Shown: positions 26,061 to 34,518, counted from the first letter of the stretch. The stretch is 36,452 bases of DNA from Candidatus Cloacimonadota bacterium (GCA_020532185.1 JAJBBH010000074.1:1-36452); one strand, 5' to 3'. Notes: generated from the sequence alone by a model not told the origin. Numbers and translations: made by a program.

Positions 26061-26089
26061 GGTGCGGGTCAAAAACCTGCACCTTTTTT
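26061..26089 (+). terminator. Rho-independent terminator of the dcw cluster
   Basis: GGTGCGGGT (26061-26069) pairs with ACCTGCACC (26075-26083, one G-U pair) across five A bases, followed by six T. It starts 24 bp after the ftsZ stop. Confidence 0.9.
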
Positions 26090-26141
26090 CATACATATTA
26101 AAGAATATCCAGTATATATCTCCTATCCCATCCCCTTTGAT

Positions 26142-26205
26142 ACCTACTACACTCCTACTGCATGTAGTAGGAATGTAGTAGGAGTGTAGTAGGTGTGGAT
26201 AGGGA
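26142..26205. repeat. long hairpin made of 11-bp tandem repeats
   Basis: The 18-bp arm at 26142-26159 (ACCTACTACACTCCTACT) is perfectly complementary to 26177-26194, with a 17-bp loop; farther out CCATCCC (26127-26133) matches GGGATGG (26202-26208). The right side is a tandem array with period 11: ATGTAGTAGGA (26162), ATGTAGTAGGA (26173), GTGTAGTAGGT (26184), GTGGATAGGGA (26195). It lies outside any gene, after the ftsZ terminator. From 26210 to 26460 I see nothing else. Confidence 0.85.
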
Positions 26206-26463
26206 TGGTTAAAAGATAAACAAAGAATTATTGGAAATAATTATTGTTTAGATATTCTATGGGGTAAATAATTTTCCTAACACATTAATCGTCAGATTGG
26301 TAAATCATGCCAAAACAAATCACTGTTTCAATTTTCTTTTTTGTGTAATACATACCCAATTGAGATAAGTAAACTCACAGTCAAACATATTATAGTGATA
26401 CAATGCACATGCTAAAAAAAGTGTACTTTGTTAGACAAGATAACAAAAACAACAAAATATATA

Positions 26464-26492
26464 TTGACAAGTAAATCATTTTTCATTTAACT
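26464..26492 (+). promoter_or_regulatory. putative promoter of rmuC
   Basis: TTGACA (26464-26469), 17-bp spacer, TTAACT (26487-26492), 40 bp before the GTG start. Perfect -35 box with a poor -10 box. Confidence 0.45.
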
Positions 26493-26531
26493 GTAAGAAA
26501 GTGTGAAATATTAAAAAGGAGGAGAATAAGG

Positions 26532-28247
26532 GTGGATTATTTATCAATATTTAGTTTTGTAAACTTTGTACTAATCTTGGTATTATTAATACTTTTCTTA
26601 TTCAAAAAGAGTAAAATTGAAGTAAATGATGAAAAAATTAACAATGTATTAAAAGACGAATTATCAAGACTTAAGAAAGAATTAGGAGACCAAAATTCCA
26701 ATCTAAGAACCGAGCTGAACACATCTTTACAATCAGTAAGACAAGAGGTAAATGAGAACTTAAGCGATAACCTGGAACAGTTTAGAAGACTCGTAAGTGA
26801 ACAATTAGAAAACCTCATCAAACAGAATACACAAAATAACGAAACAATTACACAAAAACAAGATAAAATAAGGCTTGAAACAGAAAGCAAGCTAAAAGAT
26901 ACAAATGACAGTCTTGCCAATGCTTTTGAAAGCCTTAAAACAAGATTAAACAACAGCTTATCTGAATTCGGAGAAAAGCAAAGACTATATTCTGAAGAGT
27001 ATATTAAGAAACACGAAGAGATAAAAAAAGATACTCAAAACAATATGGAATCAGTCAGAAAAACAACCGAAGATAAACTTGAACTGATGAGAAAGGCTAC
27101 CGAAGATAAGCTCGAAATGGTAAGAAAAACTGTTGAAGATAAGCTGTCCACAATGCAAAATAATAATGAGAAAAAACTCGAAGAGATGCGTAAGACAGTT
27201 GACCAAAAACTGCAAGAGACACTGGATAAAAAATTAAGTGAGTCATTCAATACAGTGAGTACACAATTACAGGAGGTCTATAAGGGCTTGGGCGAAATGA
27301 AGAATCTTGCCACCGATGTTGGTGGATTAAAGAAAGCTTTGACAAATGTGAGTACCAGAGGTGCTTATGGAGAAATTCAATTACATAGAATTATAGAGGA
27401 TTTTTTGAGCCCTGCTCAATATGAAAAAAATGCTAATGTAAAACCCAACTCACAAGAGCGTGTTGAGTTTGCTATCAGGTTGCCAGGTAAAGATGATGAC
27501 TCAGAAGTTTTATTACCCATTGATTCAAAGTATCATTTAGAGCCTTATGAAAAGCTTATGTTAGCTATGGATAGTGGCGATAAAACCGATATCGATAAAT
27601 GCCGTAAAGCCTTTGAAAGCAGCATACTCGAGTCTGCAAAGAAAATCAGCAGCAAATATATTAACCCACCAAAAACAACTAATTTTGCCATACTCTTTTT
27701 GCCCTCTGAATCTGTCTTTGCTGAGGCATTGAGAAACTATCCTTTAATAAACCAAATATATACGGATTATAATATCAGCATATCTGGTCCCACAACCTTA
27801 GTATCCCTGATAAATAGCCTTGAAATGGGATTTAAAACACTAACAATAGAAAAGAAGTCAAAAGATATTTGGACAGTGCTCAGTGCAGTAAAAAGGCAAT
27901 TTAGCCTGTTTGGAGAAGTCTTAGAAAAAACACAGAAAAAATTGCATGGTGCCAGTTCTGATTTAGAAAGCCTTGTTGGTGTCAGAACAAAGAGAATACA
28001 AAATGCATTGCAAAAAGTCGAAGAGCTTCCAATTAAAGATGATAGAAGAGACCCTAAACTTCAAGAACTTCTCATTGATATTACAGGTCAAAACGAAGCA
28101 AGTCAAATCAGTAATGAAAGCAATGACATACCCGAAAATAAAGTTATTAATAGCACTAATGACAACGATGAAGATATGGATGATAGAGATGAAGATTATA
28201 AATATATTGAATATAATGAACAAGATGACAACTATGATTACAGTTGA
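26532..28247 (+). CDS. rmuC: RmuC-family DNA recombination-limiting protein
   Basis: The 571-residue protein has an N-terminal membrane helix (about 4-24), a very long Lys/Glu-rich coiled coil (about 30-245) and the RmuC nuclease-like domain (about 255-505). The latter includes RGAYGEIQLHRIIEDFL, VEFAIRLPG and the Asp-x-Lys core PIDSKYHLEPYEKL, followed by NFAILFLPSESVFAEAL and GPTTLVSLINSL. RmuC proteins limit DNA inversions; the exact reaction is unproven. Residues 172-226 contain five 11-residue repeats. The tail (from about 520) is strongly acidic. Start is GTG with AGGAGGAG about 10 bp upstream. Confidence 0.92.
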   Translation: MDYLSIFSFVNFVLILVLLILFLFKKSKIEVNDEKINNVLKDELSRLKKELGDQNSNLRTELNTSLQSVRQEVNENLSDNLEQFRRLVSEQLENLIKQNTQNNETITQKQDKIRLETESKLKDTNDSLANAFESLKTRLNNSLSEFGEKQRLYSEEYIKKHEEIKKDTQNNMESVRKTTEDKLELMRKATEDKLEMVRKTVEDKLSTMQNNNEKKLEEMRKTVDQKLQETLDKKLSESFNTVSTQLQEVYKGLGEMKNLATDVGGLKKALTNVSTRGAYGEIQLHRIIEDFLSPAQYEKNANVKPNSQERVEFAIRLPGKDDDSEVLLPIDSKYHLEPYEKLMLAMDSGDKTDIDKCRKAFESSILESAKKISSKYINPPKTTNFAILFLPSESVFAEALRNYPLINQIYTDYNISISGPTTLVSLINSLEMGFKTLTIEKKSKDIWTVLSAVKRQFSLFGEVLEKTQKKLHGASSDLESLVGVRTKRIQNALQKVEELPIKDDRRDPKLQELLIDITGQNEASQISNESNDIPENKVINSTNDNDEDMDDRDEDYKYIEYNEQDDNYDYS

Positions 28248-28306
28248 GCTTTTTAACAATATTTATGCATGAAATTAATTATATACGCACAGGCTTGAAA
28301 AAGAAT

Positions 28307-28335
28307 TTGACAAAATAATGGGATTGACATATATT
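28307..28335 (+). promoter_or_regulatory. promoter of the PP-loop / MBL gene pair
   Basis: TTGACA (28307-28312), 17-bp spacer, TATATT (28330-28335), 28 bp before the ATG. This is the best promoter match in the window. A second TTGACA lies inside the spacer (28324) but lacks a -10 box. Confidence 0.65.
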
Positions 28336-28363
28336 GTATTCAAAATAAAAAGTAGGAGACTTG

Positions 28364-29353
28364 ATGTCTTTAGATAAAAACAGAGCATTATCATTGTTTT
28401 CTGGCGGTTTGGACAGCATCATCGTCGTAAAGTTCATGGAGAGTCTTGGTTATGAAATCATTCCTGTTTACTTTAGTACCCCATTTTTTCACGACCAAAA
28501 GGCAATTGAAATGGCAAAAGTAAATGATATGAAAATCGAGATTATTGATATAACAGATGAGCATTTAGAGATGCTTGTAAAGCCAAAATATGGCTATGGA
28601 AAGTACCTCAATCCATGTATTGATTGTCATGGTTTAATGTTCAAAATTCTTCATGGATATCTTGATAAATACGATGCCGATTTTATGATTTCTGGAGAAG
28701 TCTTGCAACAAAGACCAATGTCGCAAAATAAAAATGCCTTAGCAGCAGTTAGAAAGGTTAGCACAGTCGGCGATTTGATAGTAAGACCCTTATCACAAAG
28801 GCTTTTGCCAGATACCCTACCTATCAGAGAAGGCTGGGTAAAAAAAGAAGAAATGCTCGATATTAGCGGCAGGTCACGCTCTAAACAAATGCAGATGGCA
28901 GAAGAATTGGGTGTCAAAGAGTATCCAAATGCAGGTGGAGGCTGTCTATTAACAGATAATGGTTATACCAAACGTCTACAAGACTTGCTCGACCATGAAA
29001 TGCTGAACAAAGTCTTTATTAAGTTTTTAGCCTATGGGCGACATTTTAGAATAGATAAAGATACAAAGCTGCTTATCACCCGTACCAAAGCCGAATCTGA
29101 CACTATCTCACCATTATTAAAAGATGAGATAATTATCAAATGTAAAAATGTGCCTGGTCCATTTGGGGTCATTCAATCAAGTAAAGAAATAACAGAGGAG
29201 ATTATCAAGCTATCTGCCTCTATTTTAATTAAATACAATAGCAAAGCAAATGATACAGATATCGTAACTTGGGGTAAAGCCTTTGAGCTAAACAATGACA
29301 TAACAGTTTCAAAAATTGAAGATAATGAACTTAAACCATTTAAAATCAACTGA
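28364..29353 (+). CDS. PP-loop ATPase related to tRNA thiolation enzymes (MnmA/ThiI-like)
   Basis: This protein of about 329 residues begins with the PP-loop signature LSLFSGGLDSIIVV (SGGLDS at 13-18), so it should adenylate a substrate. A CxxC motif, NPCIDCH, and a later GGGCLLTD match a conserved group usually annotated as tRNA 2-thiouridylase- or methyltransferase-like, with a C-terminal NFACT-R-type domain that may bind RNA. Thus an RNA sulfur-transfer role is likely but not proven; the group is distinct from classical MnmA, being shorter and lacking its full domain set. ATG 28364 follows GGAG with 5 bp spacing. Followed by the MBL gene after 12 bp. Confidence 0.75.
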   Translation: MSLDKNRALSLFSGGLDSIIVVKFMESLGYEIIPVYFSTPFFHDQKAIEMAKVNDMKIEIIDITDEHLEMLVKPKYGYGKYLNPCIDCHGLMFKILHGYLDKYDADFMISGEVLQQRPMSQNKNALAAVRKVSTVGDLIVRPLSQRLLPDTLPIREGWVKKEEMLDISGRSRSKQMQMAEELGVKEYPNAGGGCLLTDNGYTKRLQDLLDHEMLNKVFIKFLAYGRHFRIDKDTKLLITRTKAESDTISPLLKDEIIIKCKNVPGPFGVIQSSKEITEEIIKLSASILIKYNSKANDTDIVTWGKAFELNNDITVSKIEDNELKPFKIN

Positions 29354-29365
29354 ACGGAGTAAAAA

Positions 29366-29992
29366 ATGATAAAGTATAAAACATTCAATCTATTAGAAAG
29401 CTTTGAGACAAATACCTATCTCGTTTGGGATACAGACAGTAAAGAAGCAATAATTATTGACCCTGCAGCACCAAGCGATAACCTCGCAGAACAAATATCC
29501 GCAATGGATTTAAAAATAGTGCATATATTTAACACACACGGTCATGGCGACCATATCGGCGGTAATGAATACTTTCATAGACTTTATAACTGCCCAATTG
29601 GCATTCATCCATATGACGCCGACATGTTGTTAAATGCGGCTTTAAATCTCAGTGATTTTATGTATACACCTATAATTTCTCCTGCAGCTAATTATCTGCT
29701 TAGAGACCGAGATAGCATATATTTAGGTGAAATAAGAGGAGAAGTATTTCACACACCAGGCCATACAAAAGGCGGTATTGTGATATATTTTGCACCATAT
29801 TTGTTTTCTGGTGATACTCTATTCAACCTTGATGTTGGTCGAACAGACCTGCCAGGAGGTGATTTTAATCAATTAGCAAACTCAATCAAAGAAAAAATAT
29901 TCTCATTACCAGATGAGACAATTGTCCTGCCAGGACATGGTCCAGCATCTACTGTTGGCAAAGAAAAACAAGAAAACCCATATGTTAAATAA
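29366..29992 (+). CDS. MBL-fold metallo-hydrolase (glyoxalase II-like)
   Basis: The 208-residue protein has the zinc ligands in THGHGDHIGG (HxHxDH), a second His in HTPGHTKGG, the Asp in FSGDTLF and the last His in LPGHGPASTVGKEKQ. The closing ENPYV is typical of the YcbL/hydroxyacylglutathione hydrolase-like group, which hydrolyse thioesters or related bonds. No glutathione-binding extension is seen, so a glyoxalase II function is not certain. It overlaps no gene and is co-directional with the PP-loop gene 12 bp upstream, probably one transcript. Confidence 0.88.
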   Translation: MIKYKTFNLLESFETNTYLVWDTDSKEAIIIDPAAPSDNLAEQISAMDLKIVHIFNTHGHGDHIGGNEYFHRLYNCPIGIHPYDADMLLNAALNLSDFMYTPIISPAANYLLRDRDSIYLGEIRGEVFHTPGHTKGGIVIYFAPYLFSGDTLFNLDVGRTDLPGGDFNQLANSIKEKIFSLPDETIVLPGHGPASTVGKEKQENPYVK

Positions 29993-29999
29993 AAAAGTA

Positions 30000-30028
30000 T
30001 TGACATTGTTTTTCCAATATGTTAGGAT
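30000..30028 (+). promoter_or_regulatory. promoter of the nitroreductase-Rnf/Nqr operon
   Basis: TTGACA (30000-30005), 17-bp spacer, TAGGAT (30023-30028), about 30 bp before the nitroreductase ATG at 30059. Confidence 0.55.
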
Positions 30029-30058
30029 TGGGTAAAAGTATATTAACAAGGAGTGACC

Positions 30059-30640
30059 ATGCTAAAAGATTTAGTTTGCAATAATCGTAGTATCAGACGT
30101 TTTGATGCCACTCACCCAGTTACAAAAGATGAACTATATAGTCTTGTAAACCTCGCACGACTATCGCCCTCAGCAGCAAACAGACAGCCATTAAAGTACG
30201 TAATTGCTTATGAAAAGGAAGATTTAGATAAAATATTTCCATGTATTGGCTGGGCAGCATATCTGCAAGATTGGAAAGGACCAGAACCCAAGCAAAGACC
30301 AACCGCATATATAGTCATGATTACCGAAATGCAGATTGCACCTCATGTAAATATAGACCCTGGAATTGCTGCTCAAACTATCATGCTCGGTGCTACTGAA
30401 TTGGGGCTCGGAGGCTGTATGATAGCCTCTATCAACAAGAATAAAATCAGGAGAATACTCAAGATTCCAAACTATTATGAAGTCTTACTCACAATTGCTC
30501 TGGGCAAACCTGATGAAAAAGTAATTGTTGATGAAATAGACAAAGACGGAGATATACGTTATTGGCGAGATGATAATGACGTACATCACGTACCTAAAAG
30601 AAAGCTTGAAGACATTATCATAGACTTTAAAAATCAATAA
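30059..30640 (+). CDS. nitroreductase-family FMN oxidoreductase
   Basis: The 193-residue protein opens with NNRSIRRFD, the FMN phosphate-binding segment of nitroreductases, followed by ARLSPSAANRQPLKYV and later GIAAQTIMLGATELGLGGCMIAS, both diagnostic. The C-terminal part has IALGKPDEK and an RYWRDDNDVHHVPKR tail seen in one subgroup. The physiological substrate is unknown. ATG 30059 is preceded by AAGGAG with 5 bp spacing; an in-frame GTG at 30053 overlaps that site and is unlikely. It lies 10 bp before the rnfD/nqrB-like gene, so it probably shares the pump operon. Confidence 0.9.
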   Translation: MLKDLVCNNRSIRRFDATHPVTKDELYSLVNLARLSPSAANRQPLKYVIAYEKEDLDKIFPCIGWAAYLQDWKGPEPKQRPTAYIVMITEMQIAPHVNIDPGIAAQTIMLGATELGLGGCMIASINKNKIRRILKIPNYYEVLLTIALGKPDEKVIVDEIDKDGDIRYWRDDNDVHHVPKRKLEDIIIDFKNQ

Positions 30641-30650
30641 TGAGGTAAGG

Positions 30651-31589
30651 ATGAAAAACTACATCTTAAAACAAGCAATAATGAACAAAGTACTGTATGC
30701 ATTATTGCCTATCATCTTGTTTTCCATTTTTTTATTTGGCTGGAGAGTATTGATTGTGATACTTTTTACAAACTGTATAGCCTTTCTAACTGAATTCATC
30801 ATGGTAAGAAAAAAAGCTATGCCAAAAGTATCTATGGCTGTATTTGTTACTGGCACTCTCTTGGCATTGTCACTTCCTCCAACTATTCCTCTATGGATTG
30901 CTGGAGTTGCCGCTATCATTGCTGTGCTTTTTGGCAAAATGGTATTTGGTGGCTTTGGAGTAAATATTTTCAACCCTGCTATAGTCGGCAGAGCATTTGT
31001 TTATATCTCCTTCCCAAAAGAAATGACTATCTCGTGGGTTAAGCCTTTCACACAGCTACCAGGTGGCTTTTTTAGCTACCAAACAGTTGATGCCGTACAA
31101 AAAATCACATCTGCAAGTCCTATAGGCATCATCGCTGAATCTGGTACCTATGCTAAGCTCTCCGAATTATTCTGGGGTATTATTCCTGGTTCTATGGGAG
31201 AAACATCCGTAATCTTGATACTTATAGCAGCTATTTATTTGATTATTACCAAGACTGCTAAGTGGCAAGCAATGCTCTCGTGCATCTTATCATTAGCTAT
31301 TTTTACAGCCATCTTTGACCCTGCAAATACTTTAGTAAACTTGATGACTGGCGGTGCTCTATTCGGCATTGTATTCATGATTACAGACCCAATAACTATG
31401 GCAAAAACTGATATTGGTGTATGGATTTATGGCTTGCTGGTTGGATTTCTGACTGTTTTCATCCGCAAGTTCTCTCTATTTGCCGAAGGATTTATGTTTG
31501 CTCTTCTTTTGGCTAATACTTTTATGCCGATAATTGATTTTGGTATCCAAAAAATTAAAGCAAAACCAAGCATGCAGGGGGCTAAATAA
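30651..31589 (+). CDS. RnfD/NqrB-like membrane subunit of an ion-translocating reductase
   Basis: The polytopic protein of 312 residues is the flavin-carrying core subunit of the Rnf/Nqr family. It has GGFGVNIFNPAIVGRAFVYI, a family signature, and FMITDPITMAKTD near the C-terminus. The FMN attachment region reads KITSASP, so the residue in the acceptor position is Ser156 rather than the usual Thr, and the upstream Asp of the flavin-transfer motif is not in its normal place. The length fits RnfD (about 320) better than NqrB (about 410). Its stop overlaps the next start by one base. Confidence 0.88.
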   Translation: MKNYILKQAIMNKVLYALLPIILFSIFLFGWRVLIVILFTNCIAFLTEFIMVRKKAMPKVSMAVFVTGTLLALSLPPTIPLWIAGVAAIIAVLFGKMVFGGFGVNIFNPAIVGRAFVYISFPKEMTISWVKPFTQLPGGFFSYQTVDAVQKITSASPIGIIAESGTYAKLSELFWGIIPGSMGETSVILILIAAIYLIITKTAKWQAMLSCILSLAIFTAIFDPANTLVNLMTGGALFGIVFMITDPITMAKTDIGVWIYGLLVGFLTVFIRKFSLFAEGFMFALLLANTFMPIIDFGIQKIKAKPSMQGAK

Positions 31590-32218
31590 TGCAGAAAGAA
31601 AAGATTGAATTCAAAGAGACACGAGCTTATCCTGTTGTCTTTATGATGATTATAACTATCATCTTTGTGGGCATCTTGGCTGTGTTTTATCACTCAACAA
31701 AAGATAGAGTGCAGCAAAGAGAACAGAGTGAGCTCCAGAAGGCTGTTTTAAGTGCTTTTAACTTATCTACAGACAATATTGAAGCAAATTACCAACTCTA
31801 TATAAAAGAGCTCGTATATGCCAATAAATCGCATGCAGACAGCATTCTTTATTATCAAGCAAGCAAAGATGGAGAGCTTTTAGGAAATGCCTTTATAATC
31901 TATGGAAAAGGGCTTTGGGGAGGCATTACAGCATTGATTGCCTATACGCCAGATTATGAGCAAATTATCAATGTTGCTATCATCAATCAGAGCGAAACTC
32001 CTGGACTGGGAGCTCGTATCACAGAGCCTTGGTTTACAGAGCAGTTTGCCAATAAACTAATTGCTGATAAATATGATATGCTTGCAGAGAATGCAGAAAA
32101 TGTGTCTGACTTGCAAGTGAGACAAATCACAGGTGCAACATTGTCTTCAAAAGCCGTAGTGAGCATGATTACAGAAGAAAGTAAAAGAATTATTCAAACA
32201 ATAAAGGGTGAATTATGA
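31589..32218 (+). CDS. RnfG/NqrC-like flavoprotein subunit
   Basis: The 209-residue protein has one N-terminal membrane helix (about 14-34) and a periplasmic FMN-binding domain. The segment KGLWGGITALIAY and SETPGLGARITEPWF are family marks, and the FMN-linkage motif reads QITGATLSS with Thr184 as expected acceptor. The Asp that normally lies six residues before that Thr is Arg178 here. It starts on the A shared with the preceding stop and overlaps the following gene by four bases, so translation is coupled. Confidence 0.9.
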   Translation: MQKEKIEFKETRAYPVVFMMIITIIFVGILAVFYHSTKDRVQQREQSELQKAVLSAFNLSTDNIEANYQLYIKELVYANKSHADSILYYQASKDGELLGNAFIIYGKGLWGGITALIAYTPDYEQIINVAIINQSETPGLGARITEPWFTEQFANKLIADKYDMLAENAENVSDLQVRQITGATLSSKAVVSMITEESKRIIQTIKGEL

Positions 32219-32814
32219 CTAAGATAGAAATATTTAAAGAAGCAGCTTTCAAAGAGAACTCTGTATGGCGTCAGGTATTGGGCATCTGTTCTGCTTTAGC
32301 TGTTACAAACTTTATGAAAAATAGCCTAATTATGGGCTTGGGCGTGATGTTTTCTCTTGCACTATCTGGCTTTACTATTTCTTTGATTCGCAATCATACG
32401 CCGCGTAGTGTGAGAATGATGGTACAGACTTTGATTATCGCATCATGGGTCATCATTGTAGATTTGTTTTTAAAAGCATTTATCCCCGATGCCAGCAAGC
32501 AATTAGGACCTTATGTTGGCTTAATTATTACCAACTGTATCCTGATGGGTCGTGCAGAAGCATTTGCAGCAAAAAATACACCTCTTGATAGTATGGTTGA
32601 TGGTATTGGAGCAGGCTTTGGCTACACTTTTGTGCTGCTTATTATCTCATTTGCACGAGAGATTCTTGGCTTTGGCTCTCTCTTTGGATACACTTTCTTA
32701 GGCGATTGGTGGCCTCGCTGGTCAATTATGGCAATGGCTCCCAGTGCTTTCTTTATGCTGGCTATTCTCTTTTGGTATATTCATCAAAAGTATTATATTG
32801 AAATTAAGAAATAG
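32215..32814 (+). CDS. RnfE/NqrD-like membrane subunit
   Basis: The 199-residue polytopic protein has about six membrane helices. It carries both conserved cysteines: C25 (GICSALAVTNFMKNSLIMG) and C108 (ITNCILMGRAEAFA), which with the two in the RnfA-like partner hold the Fe-S centre inside the membrane in known Rnf and Nqr complexes. It ends with the usual short charged tail. The start overlaps the preceding stop (ATGA). Confidence 0.94.
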   Translation: MTKIEIFKEAAFKENSVWRQVLGICSALAVTNFMKNSLIMGLGVMFSLALSGFTISLIRNHTPRSVRMMVQTLIIASWVIIVDLFLKAFIPDASKQLGPYVGLIITNCILMGRAEAFAAKNTPLDSMVDGIGAGFGYTFVLLIISFAREILGFGSLFGYTFLGDWWPRWSIMAMAPSAFFMLAILFWYIHQKYYIEIKK

Positions 32815-32822
32815 GAGAAATT

Positions 32823-33413
32823 ATGATAGATGTTCATCCTTTTATAATATTCCTGGCAGCCATCTTTACCTCGAATATACTGCTCAGTAATTTTCTTGGT
32901 ATGTGCTCATTTTTGTCTATTTCAAAAGAAGTAGAATCATCTTTAGGGCTGGGAATGGCAGTAGTATTTGTAACAGTTTTGACTGCTGCTGTGAATTATG
33001 TGGTATACTACCAAATTCTCGTACCTTTTGATATTGTATACTTGCAGTATATTATCTTCATCATCGTCATTGCCGCAACTGTCCAGTTGACAGAAATATT
33101 CATCGAGAGATTCTCTCCCGCTTTGTATTACTCGTTGGGTATATTCTTGCCTTTGATAACTGTGAATTGTGCTATCTTTGGTGTGGCTTTGTTTATGATT
33201 ATTAGAAAATATAGCTTTATGCAGACCATAGGTTTTGCTGCTGGTAGTGGTCTTGGCTGGCTTTTGGCAATTATGGCTCTTGCTGGTATTCGCCAACGCA
33301 TCAAAGAAAAAATGGTCCCAGCTGGCTTGCAAGGTGCTGGTATAACCCTTATCATCACAGGCATTATGGCTTTGGCATTTGTGGGCTTTTCAGGCTCTGT
33401 GATTATTCAGTAA
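32823..33413 (+). CDS. RnfA/NqrE-like membrane subunit
   Basis: The 196-residue polytopic partner of the RnfE/NqrD-like protein. Conserved cysteines are C28 (LLSNFLGMCSFLS) and C116 (LITVNCAIFGVALF). Typical RnfA/NqrE segments QLTEIFIERFSPALYYSLGIFLPL and AGIRQRIKEKMVP are present, and the end GITLIITGIMALAFVGFSG is the last helix. It lies 8 bp after the previous gene with AGGAGA before the ATG. Confidence 0.95.
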   Translation: MIDVHPFIIFLAAIFTSNILLSNFLGMCSFLSISKEVESSLGLGMAVVFVTVLTAAVNYVVYYQILVPFDIVYLQYIIFIIVIAATVQLTEIFIERFSPALYYSLGIFLPLITVNCAIFGVALFMIIRKYSFMQTIGFAAGSGLGWLLAIMALAGIRQRIKEKMVPAGLQGAGITLIITGIMALAFVGFSGSVIIQ

Positions 33414-33423
33414 AGGATATCAT

Positions 33424-34518
33424 ATGGAAATATTATATAATATCATAACTGCAACTGTTATCAGCGGTTCACTCTCAATAATACTCGTCGTAGCTGAATA
33501 TTTCTTTGCTAATTATGGAGACTGTAAAATCACTGTAAATGATAAAAAAGAGCTTGTTGTTAAAGGTGGAGGTAATCTTCTAAATGCATTAGCAGAAAAC
33601 AAGATATTCATCCCCTCAGCATGCGGTGGCAGAGGCTCGTGCGGCTTTTGTAAAGTGAAAGCACTCGATGGTGCAGGTCCCGTATTGCCCACAGAAAAAC
33701 CATACCTTTCAGCAAAAGAATTGAATAATAATGTACGTCTTTCTTGTCAAATTAAAGTCAGACAAGATATCAAAATAGAGATACCAGAAGAGCTATTTAA
33801 TATCAAAAAGTTTAAAGCAAAAGTAATTGAAGTAATTGACTATACATACGATATTAAAGGTATTACTTTCCAATTATTAGACCCTGATACTGTTGATTTT
33901 AAAGCTGGGCAATATATGCAACTTGAAACACCTAAATATGAAAAAAGCAAACAGGTAATAAGCCGTGCATACTCAATTTCAAGTATACCCGACAATAAGA
34001 ATGCTCTGCAATTTATTATACGTCGCGTACCTGACGGACTGTGTACAACTTGGGTGCATGATTACTTGAAAATGGGCGATATTGTTAATCTTGTGGGACC
34101 ATTTGGAGATTTTTACATAAGAGATACAGATACTGATATCATCTATGTAGCAGGTGGTTCTGGCAAGGCACCAATCAAATCAATGGTCGAACATGCAGCG
34201 AAGTATCAAAACCCAAGAAAAATGACTTATTTCTTTGGTGCACGTGCAATGAAAGACTTGTATTTGACTGAAGAATTTCAGGAATATGAAAAAACTATGC
34301 CTGACTTTACTTATGTTCCTGTGCTCTCATCTCCAGACCCAGAAGATGATTGGAAAGGCAAAACAGGCTTTATTCCACCGTACTTTAAAGATTATATAAG
34401 AGACCCTTTAAAAACAGAAGCTTATCTTTGTGGTAGCCCTGGTATGATAGCTGCCGTTGAAAAAGAATTAACCAAGCTTGGTGTACCAAATGATAAAATC
34501 TATTTTGATAGTTTTTAA
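33424..34518 (+). CDS. nqrF: NqrF-like NADH-oxidising flavoprotein with 2Fe-2S domain
   Basis: The 364-residue protein has an N-terminal membrane helix (about 6-28) and a plant-ferredoxin-type 2Fe-2S domain with C67, C73, C76 and C108 (CGGRGSCGFC core). A ferredoxin-NADP reductase module follows, with FAD site RAYSISS, NAD site VAGGSGKAPIKSM and YLCGSPGM near the end. It would oxidise NADH and pass electrons to the membrane subunits. In Rnf complexes an RnfB/RnfC pair does this; here an NqrF stands in that place. AAAGGATAT precedes the ATG. It is somewhat shorter than usual NqrF (about 405). Confidence 0.93.
   Translation: MEILYNIITATVISGSLSIILVVAEYFFANYGDCKITVNDKKELVVKGGGNLLNALAENKIFIPSACGGRGSCGFCKVKALDGAGPVLPTEKPYLSAKELNNNVRLSCQIKVRQDIKIEIPEELFNIKKFKAKVIEVIDYTYDIKGITFQLLDPDTVDFKAGQYMQLETPKYEKSKQVISRAYSISSIPDNKNALQFIIRRVPDGLCTTWVHDYLKMGDIVNLVGPFGDFYIRDTDTDIIYVAGGSGKAPIKSMVEHAAKYQNPRKMTYFFGARAMKDLYLTEEFQEYEKTMPDFTYVPVLSSPDPEDDWKGKTGFIPPYFKDYIRDPLKTEAYLCGSPGMIAAVEKELTKLGVPNDKIYFDSF

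Noticed and set aside
26210-26460. tRNA or small gene in the ftsZ-rmuC gap
   Set aside because: No cloverleaf, no T-loop GTTCRA sequence and no frame with a ribosome site was found.
28361-28363. TTG at 28361 as the start of the PP-loop gene
   Set aside because: The adjacent ATG at 28364 is the stronger start codon and has adequate spacing from GGAG.
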